From Nitrospirota bacterium (GTDB lineage: Bacteria; Nitrospirota; Thermodesulfovibrionia; Thermodesulfovibrionales; SM23-35), in contig JACUUX010000012.1 in the NCBI GenBank assembly GCA_014859105.1, positions 1 through 56,098 of the forward strand: a stretch of 56,098 nt of DNA. Direction: 5' to 3'. The position numbers and the translations under genes are program-made. This document shows positions 43,677-51,688 of this stretch, in pieces. The notes under the pieces were generated by a model. The model was not told the origin of the DNA. It worked only from the letters and a program-made list of their open reading frames with translations, and searched no databases. Within the stretch, counting starts at the first letter, position 1; every line of letters starts with the position of its first letter.

Positions 43677-44621
43677 TTAAAAGAAAATCCCGCGAAGCCC
43701 CTGTATTTTCGCCTTCAATTGTATTTCTAAATCCAACATACTTTTATATTCGATCCTGTCAAGACCTGCCAGGTCCGAGATTACCTTAGAATTCTTTTCC
43801 AAAATCAGGATTGCGGGCTTCCCGAAGCCGTAGGCAAGACCAAGCTCCCAAGTAACATTTGGTTCGGGTTTATTACATTCGTTGCAAACCTCCGAAATGT
43901 CATAAATACCAAATTTCGACGAACGGATTTTATGACATATCTTACATTTAATATCACCTCTAAGTTCTTGGTCAGCATAGTATGGTTTGATAACCGGAAA
44001 TACCGTGCCTATTGCTCTATCGATAGCCGTTCTCAAATCATCTATTTTTTCCATAGTAAATTTATGTGCCACAAAATACTCATTTGTTGGACGTATATCA
44101 TCTGTACAATATTTGTGTATTATTGGACACCAATGCCTAACTACCTCCGCGAATATGTCCTTAATTGCTTCAGGGTTGTCTAATCGACTAACGACATCAA
44201 GGATAATCTCAGCCCTTTCACCTGTGCTTTTAAGCAATGAGCCTTTTAAGGCTGTTATTGCTCTTATATCAGTGAGTCGCTTAATGTTAGCAATAAGGCA
44301 CTCAGAAGCTTTTCTATAAAGTCGCAGCTCGCTCTCAGTTCCCAGTATGCCTATCAAGACCTCAATTCCCTGAGCATCTTCGACATCGGAGAAGATATCT
44401 ATAACATGCCAGCGAATTGTTTCATCTGGATATTTCAAAAGTTTCCTTAAAGGAGATATCAAAGAATTAATAAACAACGGGAGAGGAGTTGGTATAGGAA
44501 ACCCCCTAATTTCCTTCAATGCTTCTCTAACGACGACTGGATCATCTGACTCAAGAATCTCCGTCAGTCTTATAACATCACTGTTCTCTACCATTTTTTT
44601 GATGTCGTTTGAGGTCATCAT
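43677..44621 (-). CDS. HEAT-repeat protein with TIR-like nucleotide-hydrolase-type domain and zinc knuckle
   Basis: 314 residues. Residues about 10-165 are alpha-helical HEAT-like repeats (DPVVVREALKEIRG, DETIRWHVIDIFSDVEDAQGIEVLI). From about 180 there is a TIR/deoxyribosyltransferase-like fold: YFVAHKFTMEKIDDL, then PNVTWELGLAYGFGKPAILI with the likely catalytic E259. A zinc-knuckle insertion (C226, C229, C246, C249) interrupts it. Related domains degrade NAD or bind nucleotides in anti-phage defence. It lies 84 bases downstream of the type III CRISPR genes on the same strand, so it may be their effector. It has no CARF or SAVED sensor. Role inferred, not shown. Confidence 0.65.
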   Translation of the reverse strand: MMTSNDIKKMVENSDVIRLTEILESDDPVVVREALKEIRGFPIPTPLPLFINSLISPLRKLLKYPDETIRWHVIDIFSDVEDAQGIEVLIGILGTESELRLYRKASECLIANIKRLTDIRAITALKGSLLKSTGERAEIILDVVSRLDNPEAIKDIFAEVVRHWCPIIHKYCTDDIRPTNEYFVAHKFTMEKIDDLRTAIDRAIGTVFPVIKPYYADQELRGDIKCKICHKIRSSKFGIYDISEVCNECNKPEPNVTWELGLAYGFGKPAILILEKNSKVISDLAGLDRIEYKSMLDLEIQLKAKIQGLRGIFF

Positions 44622-44705
44622 TTAAGCCTTTAGATTAGCTCTTTAGGTTTTAGAGAAACAGCCCTTTTAACTTTTAATAAGTAATAGAGACGTAGAAAAT
44701 GCCCT

Positions 44706-45461
44706 TCAGTTAACTGGAGTAACGGTAATTCTTACCCTGCCGCAACCTCGTGATTTAAAGCCTCCAAAGAATTGAAGGTTTTGCAGTCTATCAATAATGA
44801 GATCCTTTATAATCTTTTCTTCTGTCCATTCACCGGATTCAAGCCATTTATCGCCGTTAGAATCCGAAAGGCTGCGGGATTTCCCAAACTTCCAGCCTAA
44901 AATATCATCCTCTTGAAGCAAGTAAAGATTCCCCTTGAACGTATTGCCTTCAGGAATAACCTCGAATTTACCGATCCTTCCCTTCGCCGAGACTCCAGTT
45001 ACCCTATCTATGCCTATAAATTGCAATCTGGCTATTTCTTCGATCTCCATATTCAAGAAAGGTACAGATGCAAAGCCGGTCAGCCCTCTTGCACCTAACA
45101 GATAACATATAGGGCATATGGAACTATCAAAGCCAGGATAGCTACAGCAGTATTTATATATGCCCTGGTCAACCAGTTTTTTCTCGTCATTAGAGATACT
45201 TCTTTCGTCGGCTGGAATACATGGCTGAGTCCATTGGTCTTTCCATTTCTTATTAGCCTTATCGTAAGATGTATCAATTAGATATCTTTCCAGTTCTGCA
45301 CGATATGCACCCTTAAGAGATGTACTTTGCACTACTATCCTATCTCCTACACGGACAACAGGGCTGTCCACATCGGTAGTGCCGGGTATTGGTCTTTCCC
45401 CTCCAATTCTAAAAGGTGTCAGTGTCTCCAATTTAATCTCAAACTCCCTCCATTTACGCAT
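44706..45461 (-). CDS. Type III CRISPR Cas7-like RAMP protein (Csm3/Csx7-like)
   Basis: 251 residues from the ATG of MRKWREFEIKL, supported by AAGGAGG nine bases upstream. LTPFRIGG and VVQSTSLKGAYRAELER are the RAMP RNA-binding signatures (S-S/T-x-K-G). CPICYLLGARGLTGFASVPFL is typical of Csm3/Csx7. The C-terminus has the glycine-rich loop FFGGFKSRGCGRV. It would form the backbone along crRNA. An aspartate for target RNA cleavage may lie near the N-terminal third but cannot be placed with certainty. It is the only clear Cas7 in the locus. Confidence 0.78.
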   Translation of the reverse strand: MRKWREFEIKLETLTPFRIGGERPIPGTTDVDSPVVRVGDRIVVQSTSLKGAYRAELERYLIDTSYDKANKKWKDQWTQPCIPADERSISNDEKKLVDQGIYKYCCSYPGFDSSICPICYLLGARGLTGFASVPFLNMEIEEIARLQFIGIDRVTGVSAKGRIGKFEVIPEGNTFKGNLYLLQEDDILGWKFGKSRSLSDSNGDKWLESGEWTEEKIIKDLIIDRLQNLQFFGGFKSRGCGRVRITVTPVN

Positions 45462-45462
45462 C

Positions 45463-45744
45463 TTATCGGCCCTCCTTAAAAGACTTAATTGCATTCAGTT
45501 TTTTAAATACTAAAGTGCCTATCTCTTTTGGTATTTTTCTTTCTTCAATAAGACCAAGTATTTTTAAAAGTACCTTTGTCTGTTGCTCATCCTTCTTTCT
45601 TCCAACCAAGAAAAGACGTACTGACCCATATCCATATCTTGTGCACATCTCACCAACATCGTTTAAAAGACCGCCACTAAAGTAAGTTGTTTTCACATCA
45701 TTGTCTCTTTTTATTATTTCTATTAATTCGTCAACGTTATCCAC
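45463..45744 (-). CDS. Small protein of the type III locus, candidate Cas11
   Basis: 93 residues starting at GTG, with AAGGAGG nine bases upstream. It sits between the two RAMP genes with one base to the next. The C-terminal half is helical (TKVLLKILGLIEERKIPKEIGTLVFKKLNAIK). No family is recognised. Position and size suggest the small helical subunit (Cas11), though it is shorter than Csm2 or Cmr5. Confidence 0.6.
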   Translation of the reverse strand: MDNVDELIEIIKRDNDVKTTYFSGGLLNDVGEMCTRYGYGSVRLFLVGRKKDEQQTKVLLKILGLIEERKIPKEIGTLVFKKLNAIKSFKEGR

Positions 45745-45757
45745 TCTTATCGCCTCC

Positions 45758-46441
45758 TTAGATCAAAAATCTGGGCCCTATTATCTTGCTTTTCTCAAAG
45801 ACGGCAAGTACATATCTACCCGATACCCTTCTCTCATCTGGTTCAAATAGATACCCAAGTTTAGGTTCTATAATCTCTCTGATCCCAAATTTCTCTGTAA
45901 GGAATCTCGTGGGGTTCGCTGTCTGAATGAATTCTTCGTATTCCTCATTATTTTCTGGCTTGATCGGTATTCGAGTATTTAAAAATCCTGGTATATTCTT
46001 ACCATTTTCATCACTGGGAATATCTTCAGTATCAACCTCATCTATTCTTCTTAATGCGCATTTCCCAAATCCTTTCGATCGAAAGGCACCCATAAAGATT
46101 TCGAATCGGTTAAGTGGTTCAAAAAGCCTCTCTGTAACTTGATTTTTTAAAATATACACTTTTCCCCAGACATTTGTTAAAAACTCAATTTGCAGCGGTA
46201 TCTTGCTTACACTCCTAAACCGATCTCCTGGGGAATAAATTAGAGAATCGGCTATATTATGTTCATTATCCGTTATCAAATGACCTACTGCATGGATTTG
46301 ATCAGAACCGAGGTATTCTTTAAGAGCACCCGTAATTTGACTGTAGCGGATTGTCCTGCAGCAGGGTCTAAGTAATCCGCCCTTAACTCGCTCACCCATA
46401 CATAATCTATCAGCTTTCAGTTCATATTCAAAAAATTTCAT
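45758..46441 (-). CDS. Type III CRISPR RAMP protein, probably Cas5-like
   Basis: 227 residues. The ferredoxin-like RAMP features are a short N-terminal strand, then SQITGALKEYLGSDQIHAVGH, and a glycine-rich loop FMGAFRSKGFGKCALRR. It is more divergent than the neighbouring Cas7-like protein, as Cas5/Csm4 subunits are. It would cap the 5' handle of the crRNA. The start is two bases after the cas10 stop. Confidence 0.65.
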   Translation of the reverse strand: MKFFEYELKADRLCMGERVKGGLLRPCCRTIRYSQITGALKEYLGSDQIHAVGHLITDNEHNIADSLIYSPGDRFRSVSKIPLQIEFLTNVWGKVYILKNQVTERLFEPLNRFEIFMGAFRSKGFGKCALRRIDEVDTEDIPSDENGKNIPGFLNTRIPIKPENNEEYEEFIQTANPTRFLTEKFGIREIIEPKLGYLFEPDERRVSGRYVLAVFEKSKIIGPRFLI

Positions 46442-46443
46442 CT

Positions 46444-48423
46444 TTAATCACTCCGGATTTTCGCTAAAGTCAGGATATCTTCAAACCCCAGTCCCATTGG
46501 TCGCTCATATTGAAGCATGGAGTACGTCTTATAATCTCTATCCCGTTTATCGTAAAGTGTTGCTTCGGCCAGTTTTTCAGAAACTTTTGCTATTTCAGCC
46601 AGCTTGTGAAGCGCTGTTTTCTTACCGAACTTTGCCACCGATAGAATCCAATCAAGATTTTTGACACTTGCCTTCATTTCGCCTTTTTCAATAAGGTAAA
46701 CGTAAACATCGGTTTTGGGATTGCGGAGAACTGGCCATAGTTCAAAAAATGGATATTTTACCGAAGAGCAGATTAATGAAATGGTGATCGGTGATTCTTT
46801 GATCTCCTTGAATTTTTTGAAGAATTTATTGAAAAGACTATTATAAATGTCTAAAAGGCTGATTATCTGATGAAGATTCTCAATCTTAATACAAAAAAGA
46901 TCGCTCAATGCCTGTTCAACATTTTTCTCTTTAAACTTCTCACAAATCATCACGTGAAGCTTTCTGAGAAAATCTTCAAAGTCTTTTTGAAAATCGGAAA
47001 GCAAGGAAAACCTGACCTCATATTCCTCCTCTTTTATTTGCCGTAAAAAATTCTCTGGTATTTTACTTTTTAGGTATTCAAGATAAAGATTCTTCAGAGT
47101 TTCTCTAAGCTTTTCTATGTCTAAATTTACCTTTGTCCATAGCATCTTAATACCAAGTTCGTAAGTCCACTTATCCAGTTTGTGAAGATGGGCAGCTTCG
47201 CCCCTGATTCTGAAACAGTTTCCGCAGAGATCCTCAGTAGTCTTTTGCTCAAGCCACTCACCAAGTTCAACTTGGCAATTCTGGCACATCAGTCCTGCAT
47301 CTACAGGCCAGAGGTTATTTCTCATGATTCCCTTACAATTGCCACACAGCTTTTTCCTTTCAAGCAGCATGTCCTTTGGCCACTGTTTGGTCGCCTGAGC
47401 CATCTGACAGATCTCACAGATCGGGATAGAAATCTCTTTTGAGAGATCGGGGCTATATTTCAAATATTCTGAAAATCTGACATCTGTTCCTGTACCTTTG
47501 GCTCTATCTACAATTGCCTTTGGGGTGGGGCAAGCATTACCCAAATTGGTTACCAACTCCTGAACTTTTACTTGAAAATTTGAGTCAAGAAAGGGTTTGA
47601 TCAAATTATAGAAAATATCATTACCGCTACCCCCTTTTCCCTGAAAAAGAGCTAAAAACTCATTAGAGGTATGGAACAGGACATTATCGCTGCGAGCTAT
47701 CTCATTTATGGTTTCATGTAAGTTTTTGAAGACGTTAAGATCGTGAACACGAAAATGGTACCCTAGGGGCTCAACTGTGCATTTTAATAGCTTCACCTGC
47801 CAATTTTTTTCTGCTTGTTTCCATGAGTCAGCAAGCCTACCGAAAAAATTTACCTTTATATTAGGCTTTTCATAGTTAATTACTTCGGTACTGTTTTTTA
47901 AAAATCTGTAGAGTTTACCGGTTAACTCTGAATGTGTGAATAGAGTAGTTATGTTTAACCCTGGCAGCATCTCCTCCGGTCGCTGGATTAGCCGCTCTTC
48001 GTATTTTTTAAAATAGTTTTCAGTATCAGGATCGCTGTCCACAAAATTCAGGAGATCCTTAATTTCCGCTTCATCTTTAATAAACTCGTAGGCTTTTCTA
48101 TGTTCACCTCTCCAAAGGCTAAAGACTTGCGCAACTTTTTTCTCCGTTTTTTTAGCTTTCCTAATAGCTCTGGTTAAAGAGTCCTCCAACGCTCGTGAAA
48201 CCCCAGAAGCTAAATGATCTGCCATCGTCAAAAGTAGCAAATCTGCATTTATGGAAACATCATGGTGATGTTTGACTCCTTCCCATGTTTTGGTCGAAGG
48301 TTCCTTAAAGTTGTCAAACTTGAAATATTTGAAGGTGTGATTGTAACTCCCTCGTCCCAGTATTTCATCAGCAACCAATTTTCCAATATCATGCATCTCG
48401 GGCACGAACTTACTGTCTGCCAT
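46444..48423 (-). CDS. cas10: Cas10-like protein with HD domain but no GGDD motif
   Basis: 659 residues from ATG (GGAG upstream). The N-terminal HD nuclease has H11-D12 (HDIGK), HHHD at 52-55 and ADH at 68-70. Four CxxC motifs form zinc ribbons (CEIC, CGNC, CQNC, CGNC) in the middle. No GGDD motif occurs anywhere, so synthesis of cyclic oligoadenylate is not expected. The C-terminal 250 residues are helical. This domain makeup (HD kept, cyclase lost) resembles Cas10 of type III-F, and the small number of partner genes agrees. Confidence 0.72.
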   Translation of the reverse strand: MADSKFVPEMHDIGKLVADEILGRGSYNHTFKYFKFDNFKEPSTKTWEGVKHHHDVSINADLLLLTMADHLASGVSRALEDSLTRAIRKAKKTEKKVAQVFSLWRGEHRKAYEFIKDEAEIKDLLNFVDSDPDTENYFKKYEERLIQRPEEMLPGLNITTLFTHSELTGKLYRFLKNSTEVINYEKPNIKVNFFGRLADSWKQAEKNWQVKLLKCTVEPLGYHFRVHDLNVFKNLHETINEIARSDNVLFHTSNEFLALFQGKGGSGNDIFYNLIKPFLDSNFQVKVQELVTNLGNACPTPKAIVDRAKGTGTDVRFSEYLKYSPDLSKEISIPICEICQMAQATKQWPKDMLLERKKLCGNCKGIMRNNLWPVDAGLMCQNCQVELGEWLEQKTTEDLCGNCFRIRGEAAHLHKLDKWTYELGIKMLWTKVNLDIEKLRETLKNLYLEYLKSKIPENFLRQIKEEEYEVRFSLLSDFQKDFEDFLRKLHVMICEKFKEKNVEQALSDLFCIKIENLHQIISLLDIYNSLFNKFFKKFKEIKESPITISLICSSVKYPFFELWPVLRNPKTDVYVYLIEKGEMKASVKNLDWILSVAKFGKKTALHKLAEIAKVSEKLAEATLYDKRDRDYKTYSMLQYERPMGLGFEDILTLAKIRSD

Positions 48424-48519
48424 TCTCACTCTCCTGTATAGCTCTCAATGCCTTTGATAAAACAACATAGAGATTATAACACTTTTCTTTTTAGAAGGAG
48501 TAAATGGATTGAGGTGTTC

Positions 48520-48604
48520 ACTTTTAGACTCTTAGACTAACCACTCTTAGACTGATGTGTTCCCTCTTCATTGGGTCTTTCGGAGAAGCATTCATTGGGG
48601 GTCT
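48520..48604. repeat. Second leader-like repeat with degenerate CRISPR repeat
   Basis: ACTTTTAGACTCTTAGACT (48520-48538), a second shorter copy of the motif, then GTGTTCCCTCTTCATTGGG (48557-48575) and a further fragment TTCATTGGGG (near 48590). It sits just upstream of cas10. Together with the copy at 43496 it brackets the type III genes. Confidence 0.5.
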
Positions 48605-48649
48605 TTCAAATAAAAAAGAAATATCCTTTTTTGATATGCGTTATAGACC

Positions 48650-49111
48650 TCAGTAGTTTTGGACCAATATTTTGGGAGTTATGACCTCAACTTCAGGGAA
48701 ATATCCCATAAAATCCCTCGGATTGGTAGTCAATAACCTTTTTGAGTAGAATTCGGCATTTGCACCTATTAAAAAGTCGGGAATTAGAATATCCCTTTTC
48801 CCACCCCTTTTTCTATATTCAGCTTGGGCCTTAGCTGCCCTTCGAGCAATCAAAATATTATCAGAAACAACTCTGGCATCGATAGACCTCAGCATACTAT
48901 TTAAGTCACTTATTGACCTGCTTTTTTCGGTGGCATCATCGATTAACTCAATCCCCGTCCAAATTTCGGAATAAGTTACCAGTGAAACAAAGATTTTAGT
49001 ATTCCATGACCTGAGTTTGGAGATGGCCTTGATAACGTGTTCGCTATGTTGATCCTCGGTCAGATTCGATATGATTATGCTGGAATCAAGATTTATTTCT
49101 GTCAACTGCAT
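48650..49111 (-). CDS. PIN-domain toxin, VapC-like
   Basis: 153 residues from ATG (MQLTEINLDSSIIISNL). The usual PIN acidic residues are visible: Asp in NLDSSI, Glu in YSEI, and Asp in LIPDFLIGANAEF, with LLTTNPRDF near the end. It would cleave RNA. It overlaps the antitoxin by 26 bases. Flanked by orphan CRISPR material on both sides. Confidence 0.78.
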   Translation of the reverse strand: MQLTEINLDSSIIISNLTEDQHSEHVIKAISKLRSWNTKIFVSLVTYSEIWTGIELIDDATEKSRSISDLNSMLRSIDARVVSDNILIARRAAKAQAEYRKRGGKRDILIPDFLIGANAEFYSKRLLTTNPRDFMGYFPEVEVITPKILVQNY

Positions 49112-49301
49112 CCGGACCCCGGAGCCACTCAATAATAGCCTTAATATCCATGTTGGCAAAGACGGGGTGATTTTTCCAGTGTCCCCTTGTTTCTTGCCAT
49201 ATCTTCAAAGGGGTCTCATCTATTCTCCCTAATTCTTCGGGAATAAACTCTATCCCTTCGTCGAACTGAGCTTTAATGATGTTCACATTCCTTTTGTTCA
49301 T
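49086..49301 (-). CDS. Antitoxin partner of the VapC-like toxin
   Basis: 71 residues from ATG (MNKRNVNIIKAQFDEG), with GAGGAG six bases upstream; a TTG four codons earlier is less likely. It overlaps the toxin start. The sequence has no obvious DNA-binding fold, and the C-terminal half (TRGHWKNHPVFANMDIKAIIEWL) probably clamps the toxin. Confidence 0.65.
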   Translation of the reverse strand: MNKRNVNIIKAQFDEGIEFIPEELGRIDETPLKIWQETRGHWKNHPVFANMDIKAIIEWLRGPDAVDRNKS

Positions 49302-49413
49302 TGCACTCCTCAAAACAATTTAAGTTTTGATATCGTAACTACAGATTATCATCAACTTGTTAGCAAAATCAATCAAAAACAAAAATTTGAAGCCTGCCTA
49401 AATATAGGACATC

Positions 49414-49506
49414 AGTCCAAAAGTTTTTTAGTCTACAAGTCTAAGAGTTTTTGCTTTTGAAATCTGTTCAACTTTTAGACTTCCTGACTTTTAGACTCTT
49501 AGACTG
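49414..49506. repeat. Inverted-repeat block at the distal end of the CRISPR array
   Basis: AGTCTACAAGTCTAAGAGTT...AACTTTTAGACTTCC...TTTTAGACTCTTAGACTG, the same family as 43496-43565 and 48520-48554, immediately before the first, most degenerate CRISPR repeat. Confidence 0.6.
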
Positions 49507-49511
49507 TCGTT

Positions 49512-50428
49512 ACCTCAGTTCCCTCTTCATTGGGAAATAAACTGCATCACCAGCTTTATGAGTATTACACTGAAAACTATGGACTTTCAGTTCCCTCTTC
49601 ATTGGGAAATAAACTGCATCTTATGCCGTCTTTTACCGGAGCCGGGCGGTTCGGAACTTTCAGTTCCCTCTTCATTGGGAAGTCAACTGCATCCCTGTGG
49701 ACCGGCATGATGTATACAATTCTTCAGCCTTTCAGTTCCCTCTTCATTGGGAAGTCAACTGCATCACCCTGAGATGGTCGCTGTTACAACAAAAGATTTA
49801 TGCTTTCAGTTCCCTCTTCATTGGGAAGTCAACTGCATCTTGGTCAAGGACAGAAAACCGTATGCATGCGTATATGGCTTTCAGTTCCCTCTTCATTGGG
49901 AAGTCAACTGCATCTTTCACTGAGATATGGGAGCGGTGCATATCAGGTTTCTTTCAGTTCCCTCTTCATTGGGAAGTCAACTGCATCTCGGCATCTTCAC
50001 CTGTGGCATTGCCGTCTATCCACCTTTCAGTTCCCTCTTCATTGGGAAGTCAACTGCATCAGACATTGCTGGACATGGAGCTATTAGAGGCTTTTACTTT
50101 CAGTTCCCTCTTCATTGGGAAGTCAACTGCATCGTCAATAAGCATCAATCGCTCGCCGCGTGTGAATTTACTTTCAGTTCCCTCTTCATTGGGAAGTCAA
50201 CTGCATCACCGTTCAAACATGAATCCCGGTTATCGTATCAAATTCTTTCAGTTCCCTCTTCATTGGGAAGTCAACTGCATCGATTTGGCCTCTTTTAAAG
50301 TATCCATTCTTTCTTGACTTTCAGTTCCCTCTTCATTGGGAAGTCAACTGCATCTAAAGAACAGCATCGTTCTGGCCTCAAACAATAAAAACTTTCAGTT
50401 CCCTCTTCATTGGGAAGTCAACTGCATC
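49512..50428 (-). CRISPR. CRISPR array, 13 repeats of 37 nt and 12 spacers
   Basis: Repeats start at 49512, 49584, 49657, 49729, 49803, 49878, 49951, 50024, 50097, 50171, 50245, 50318 and 50392. Spacers are 35-38 nt. On the plus strand the repeat begins CTTTCAGTTCCC and ends AGTCAACTGCATC, with an inner palindrome TTCCC/GGGAA. On the minus strand it ends in ACTGAAAG, the typical type III/I 5' handle, so transcription is probably leftward from the cas4 side. The first repeat (49512) has lost its 5' part, and the first two carry AAATAA in place of AAGTCA. This marks 49512 as the old, distal end. Confidence 0.97.
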
Positions 50429-50698
50429 CGCTGTTAAAATATCAGAAAATCAATGGTTTTTGCAACAGCTTTTGTCGAAATTTTCGCAAACCTATTTTCT
50501 GCTTCAAAACCCCTCAGGTTTGCGAAAAGAGATGCTTCACGGAGTTTACCCTGAGCAAGATTCTTCGGTCGGTCGTGCCGACCTCCCTCAGACCTGTCCC
50601 GAGCGAGTAGATTCTTCGGCTGCGCCTCAGAATGACATAAAGCGAGGGAATGACAACAAGTGAAGGGTTCAGCATGACATATTGGACAAGGTTTTGAT
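50429..50698 (-). promoter_or_regulatory. Probable CRISPR leader with 13-bp inverted repeat
   Basis: Region between array and cas4. A perfect stem TTTTCGCAAACCT (50481-50493) with AGGTTTGCGAAAA (50516-50528) is followed by dispersed repeats of the GATTCTTCGG...AGAATGAC type (50551-50653). No gene is supported. Confidence 0.5.
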
Positions 50699-51283
50699 CT
50701 AAAAGACATCTCCGCAGTAGTTTTTGTACTCGCAATCGAAACACTTGTTTCTATTATCTGAGGCCGGAGGCATCTCCTCTCTTCTGAGCATCTGCCGTAT
50801 ATCAGATAGCATCTTTACAGTCTCATCTTTCATCGAATCAGTCATCTCAAAAATAACTGCATCTTCAAGAGGTATAAGATAAACAAAACCATTTGTTACT
50901 TTTTTATGATATATATCCTCGAGGATAAGGGCATAGCCGCAGAGCTGATAAATATGGTTTTTATGTGGTCTCCCTTTCGTATATTTGAAATCAACAGGGA
51001 TATATTCTTCCTGTGTTTCGATGAGCATGTCGAGTTTCCCCGAGAGAGCAAGTCTATCAGAATTTATTGCGAGATGAAAAAGCCTTTTCCCCTCAGTAAT
51101 ACCATATTTCTTAAGCTTACGCCTTGTCTCAAGTTTATCTATCCTTGCCTCCTCAAGTTTTCCGTAATCCATCTTGAACGTGGTCTTTTTCCCAACAGGC
51201 ATAAGATATTGATAGTACACAACTCTTGGACAGTAGACAAATTGCTTGAGATCACTCACTCTGAGAGGTATTTGACTTTGCAT
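50699..51283 (-). CDS. cas4: CRISPR adaptation protein Cas4
   Basis: 194 residues from ATG (MQSQIPLRVSDL), with GAGG six bases upstream; an upstream TTG would add eight residues. Cas4 is a RecB-like exonuclease that trims prespacers and checks the PAM. The first iron-sulfur Cys is in QFVYCPRVVYY. The active site has LSGKLDMLIE and PVDFKYTKG, and QLCGYALIL follows. The last three Cys are in CFDCEYKNYC. It overlaps cas2. Confidence 0.92.
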   Translation of the reverse strand: MQSQIPLRVSDLKQFVYCPRVVYYQYLMPVGKKTTFKMDYGKLEEARIDKLETRRKLKKYGITEGKRLFHLAINSDRLALSGKLDMLIETQEEYIPVDFKYTKGRPHKNHIYQLCGYALILEDIYHKKVTNGFVYLIPLEDAVIFEMTDSMKDETVKMLSDIRQMLRREEMPPASDNRNKCFDCEYKNYCGDVF

Positions 51284-51542
51284 CCTCTTCCTCTTTGATA
51301 TATTCAAGAATGCTTTTGAAATCTTTCTCGCATACGGGAAGGATCAGAATCTTCCCTGAGCCTTCCTTTATAGCATCTGTCAGTTTCAAGAAGAATTCTT
51401 CCCGCCTGTTCCGATTCAATCTCCCCGCAAAACCGCTGAATTGAATACGCTCAAGGCCATAGTCCTTACATATCTCAGCAATCTTGTTTCTTATCCTGTC
51501 AATCTCAATATCGTAGAAAACGTAATGTGTAAGTTCTTCCAT
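51252..51542 (-). CDS. cas2: CRISPR adaptation protein Cas2
   Basis: 96 residues with a ferredoxin-like fold. YVFYDIEIDRIRNKIAEIC has the metal-binding Asp, followed by YGLERIQFSGFAGRLNRNRREEF and a closing strand GKILILPVCEKDF. It is the dimeric bridge of the Cas1-Cas2 integrase. It overlaps cas4. Confidence 0.9.
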   Translation of the reverse strand: MEELTHYVFYDIEIDRIRNKIAEICKDYGLERIQFSGFAGRLNRNRREEFFLKLTDAIKEGSGKILILPVCEKDFKSILEYIKEEEDAKSNTSQSE

Positions 51543-51556
51543 TACAAACCTTCAAA

Positions 51557-51600
51557 GCCCCCCTTACCCCCCTTTTCTAAAGGGGGGGCGTGGGGGGATT
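51557..51600. repeat. C-rich dispersed repeat between cas2 and cas1
   Basis: CCCCCCTTACCCCCCTTTTC followed by TAAAGGGGGGG, the clearest hairpin copy of the family found inside ogg, tupC and rmlC. It lies within the cas operon and could modulate read-through. Confidence 0.55.
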
Positions 51601-51688
51601 ACTAATTTTCATGTTCCTTTGTGCATGCCGGCATGAACGTTTACAAGGTTTTTGTTATATTTGCCTCCTCATTTTTGAAATGTTTAGG

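Noticed and set aside
44706-45494. Longer start for the Cas7-like protein at 45494
   Set aside because: It would overlap the upstream small gene by 32 bases and lacks a ribosome binding site. The ATG at 45461 has AAGGAGG.
46444-48423. A hidden GGDD or variant cyclase motif in Cas10
   Set aside because: No GGDD, GGD(E) or similar pair of acidic residues with glycines was found along the protein.
49530-50317. Several overlapping frames with repeated FQFPLHWEVNCI or SSLFIGKSTAS
   Set aside because: These are translations of the CRISPR repeats and spacers, not genes.
50434-50709. 91-codon minus-strand frame between array and cas4
   Set aside because: It covers the leader inverted repeat and dispersed repeats, has no ribosome binding site and overlaps the end of cas4.
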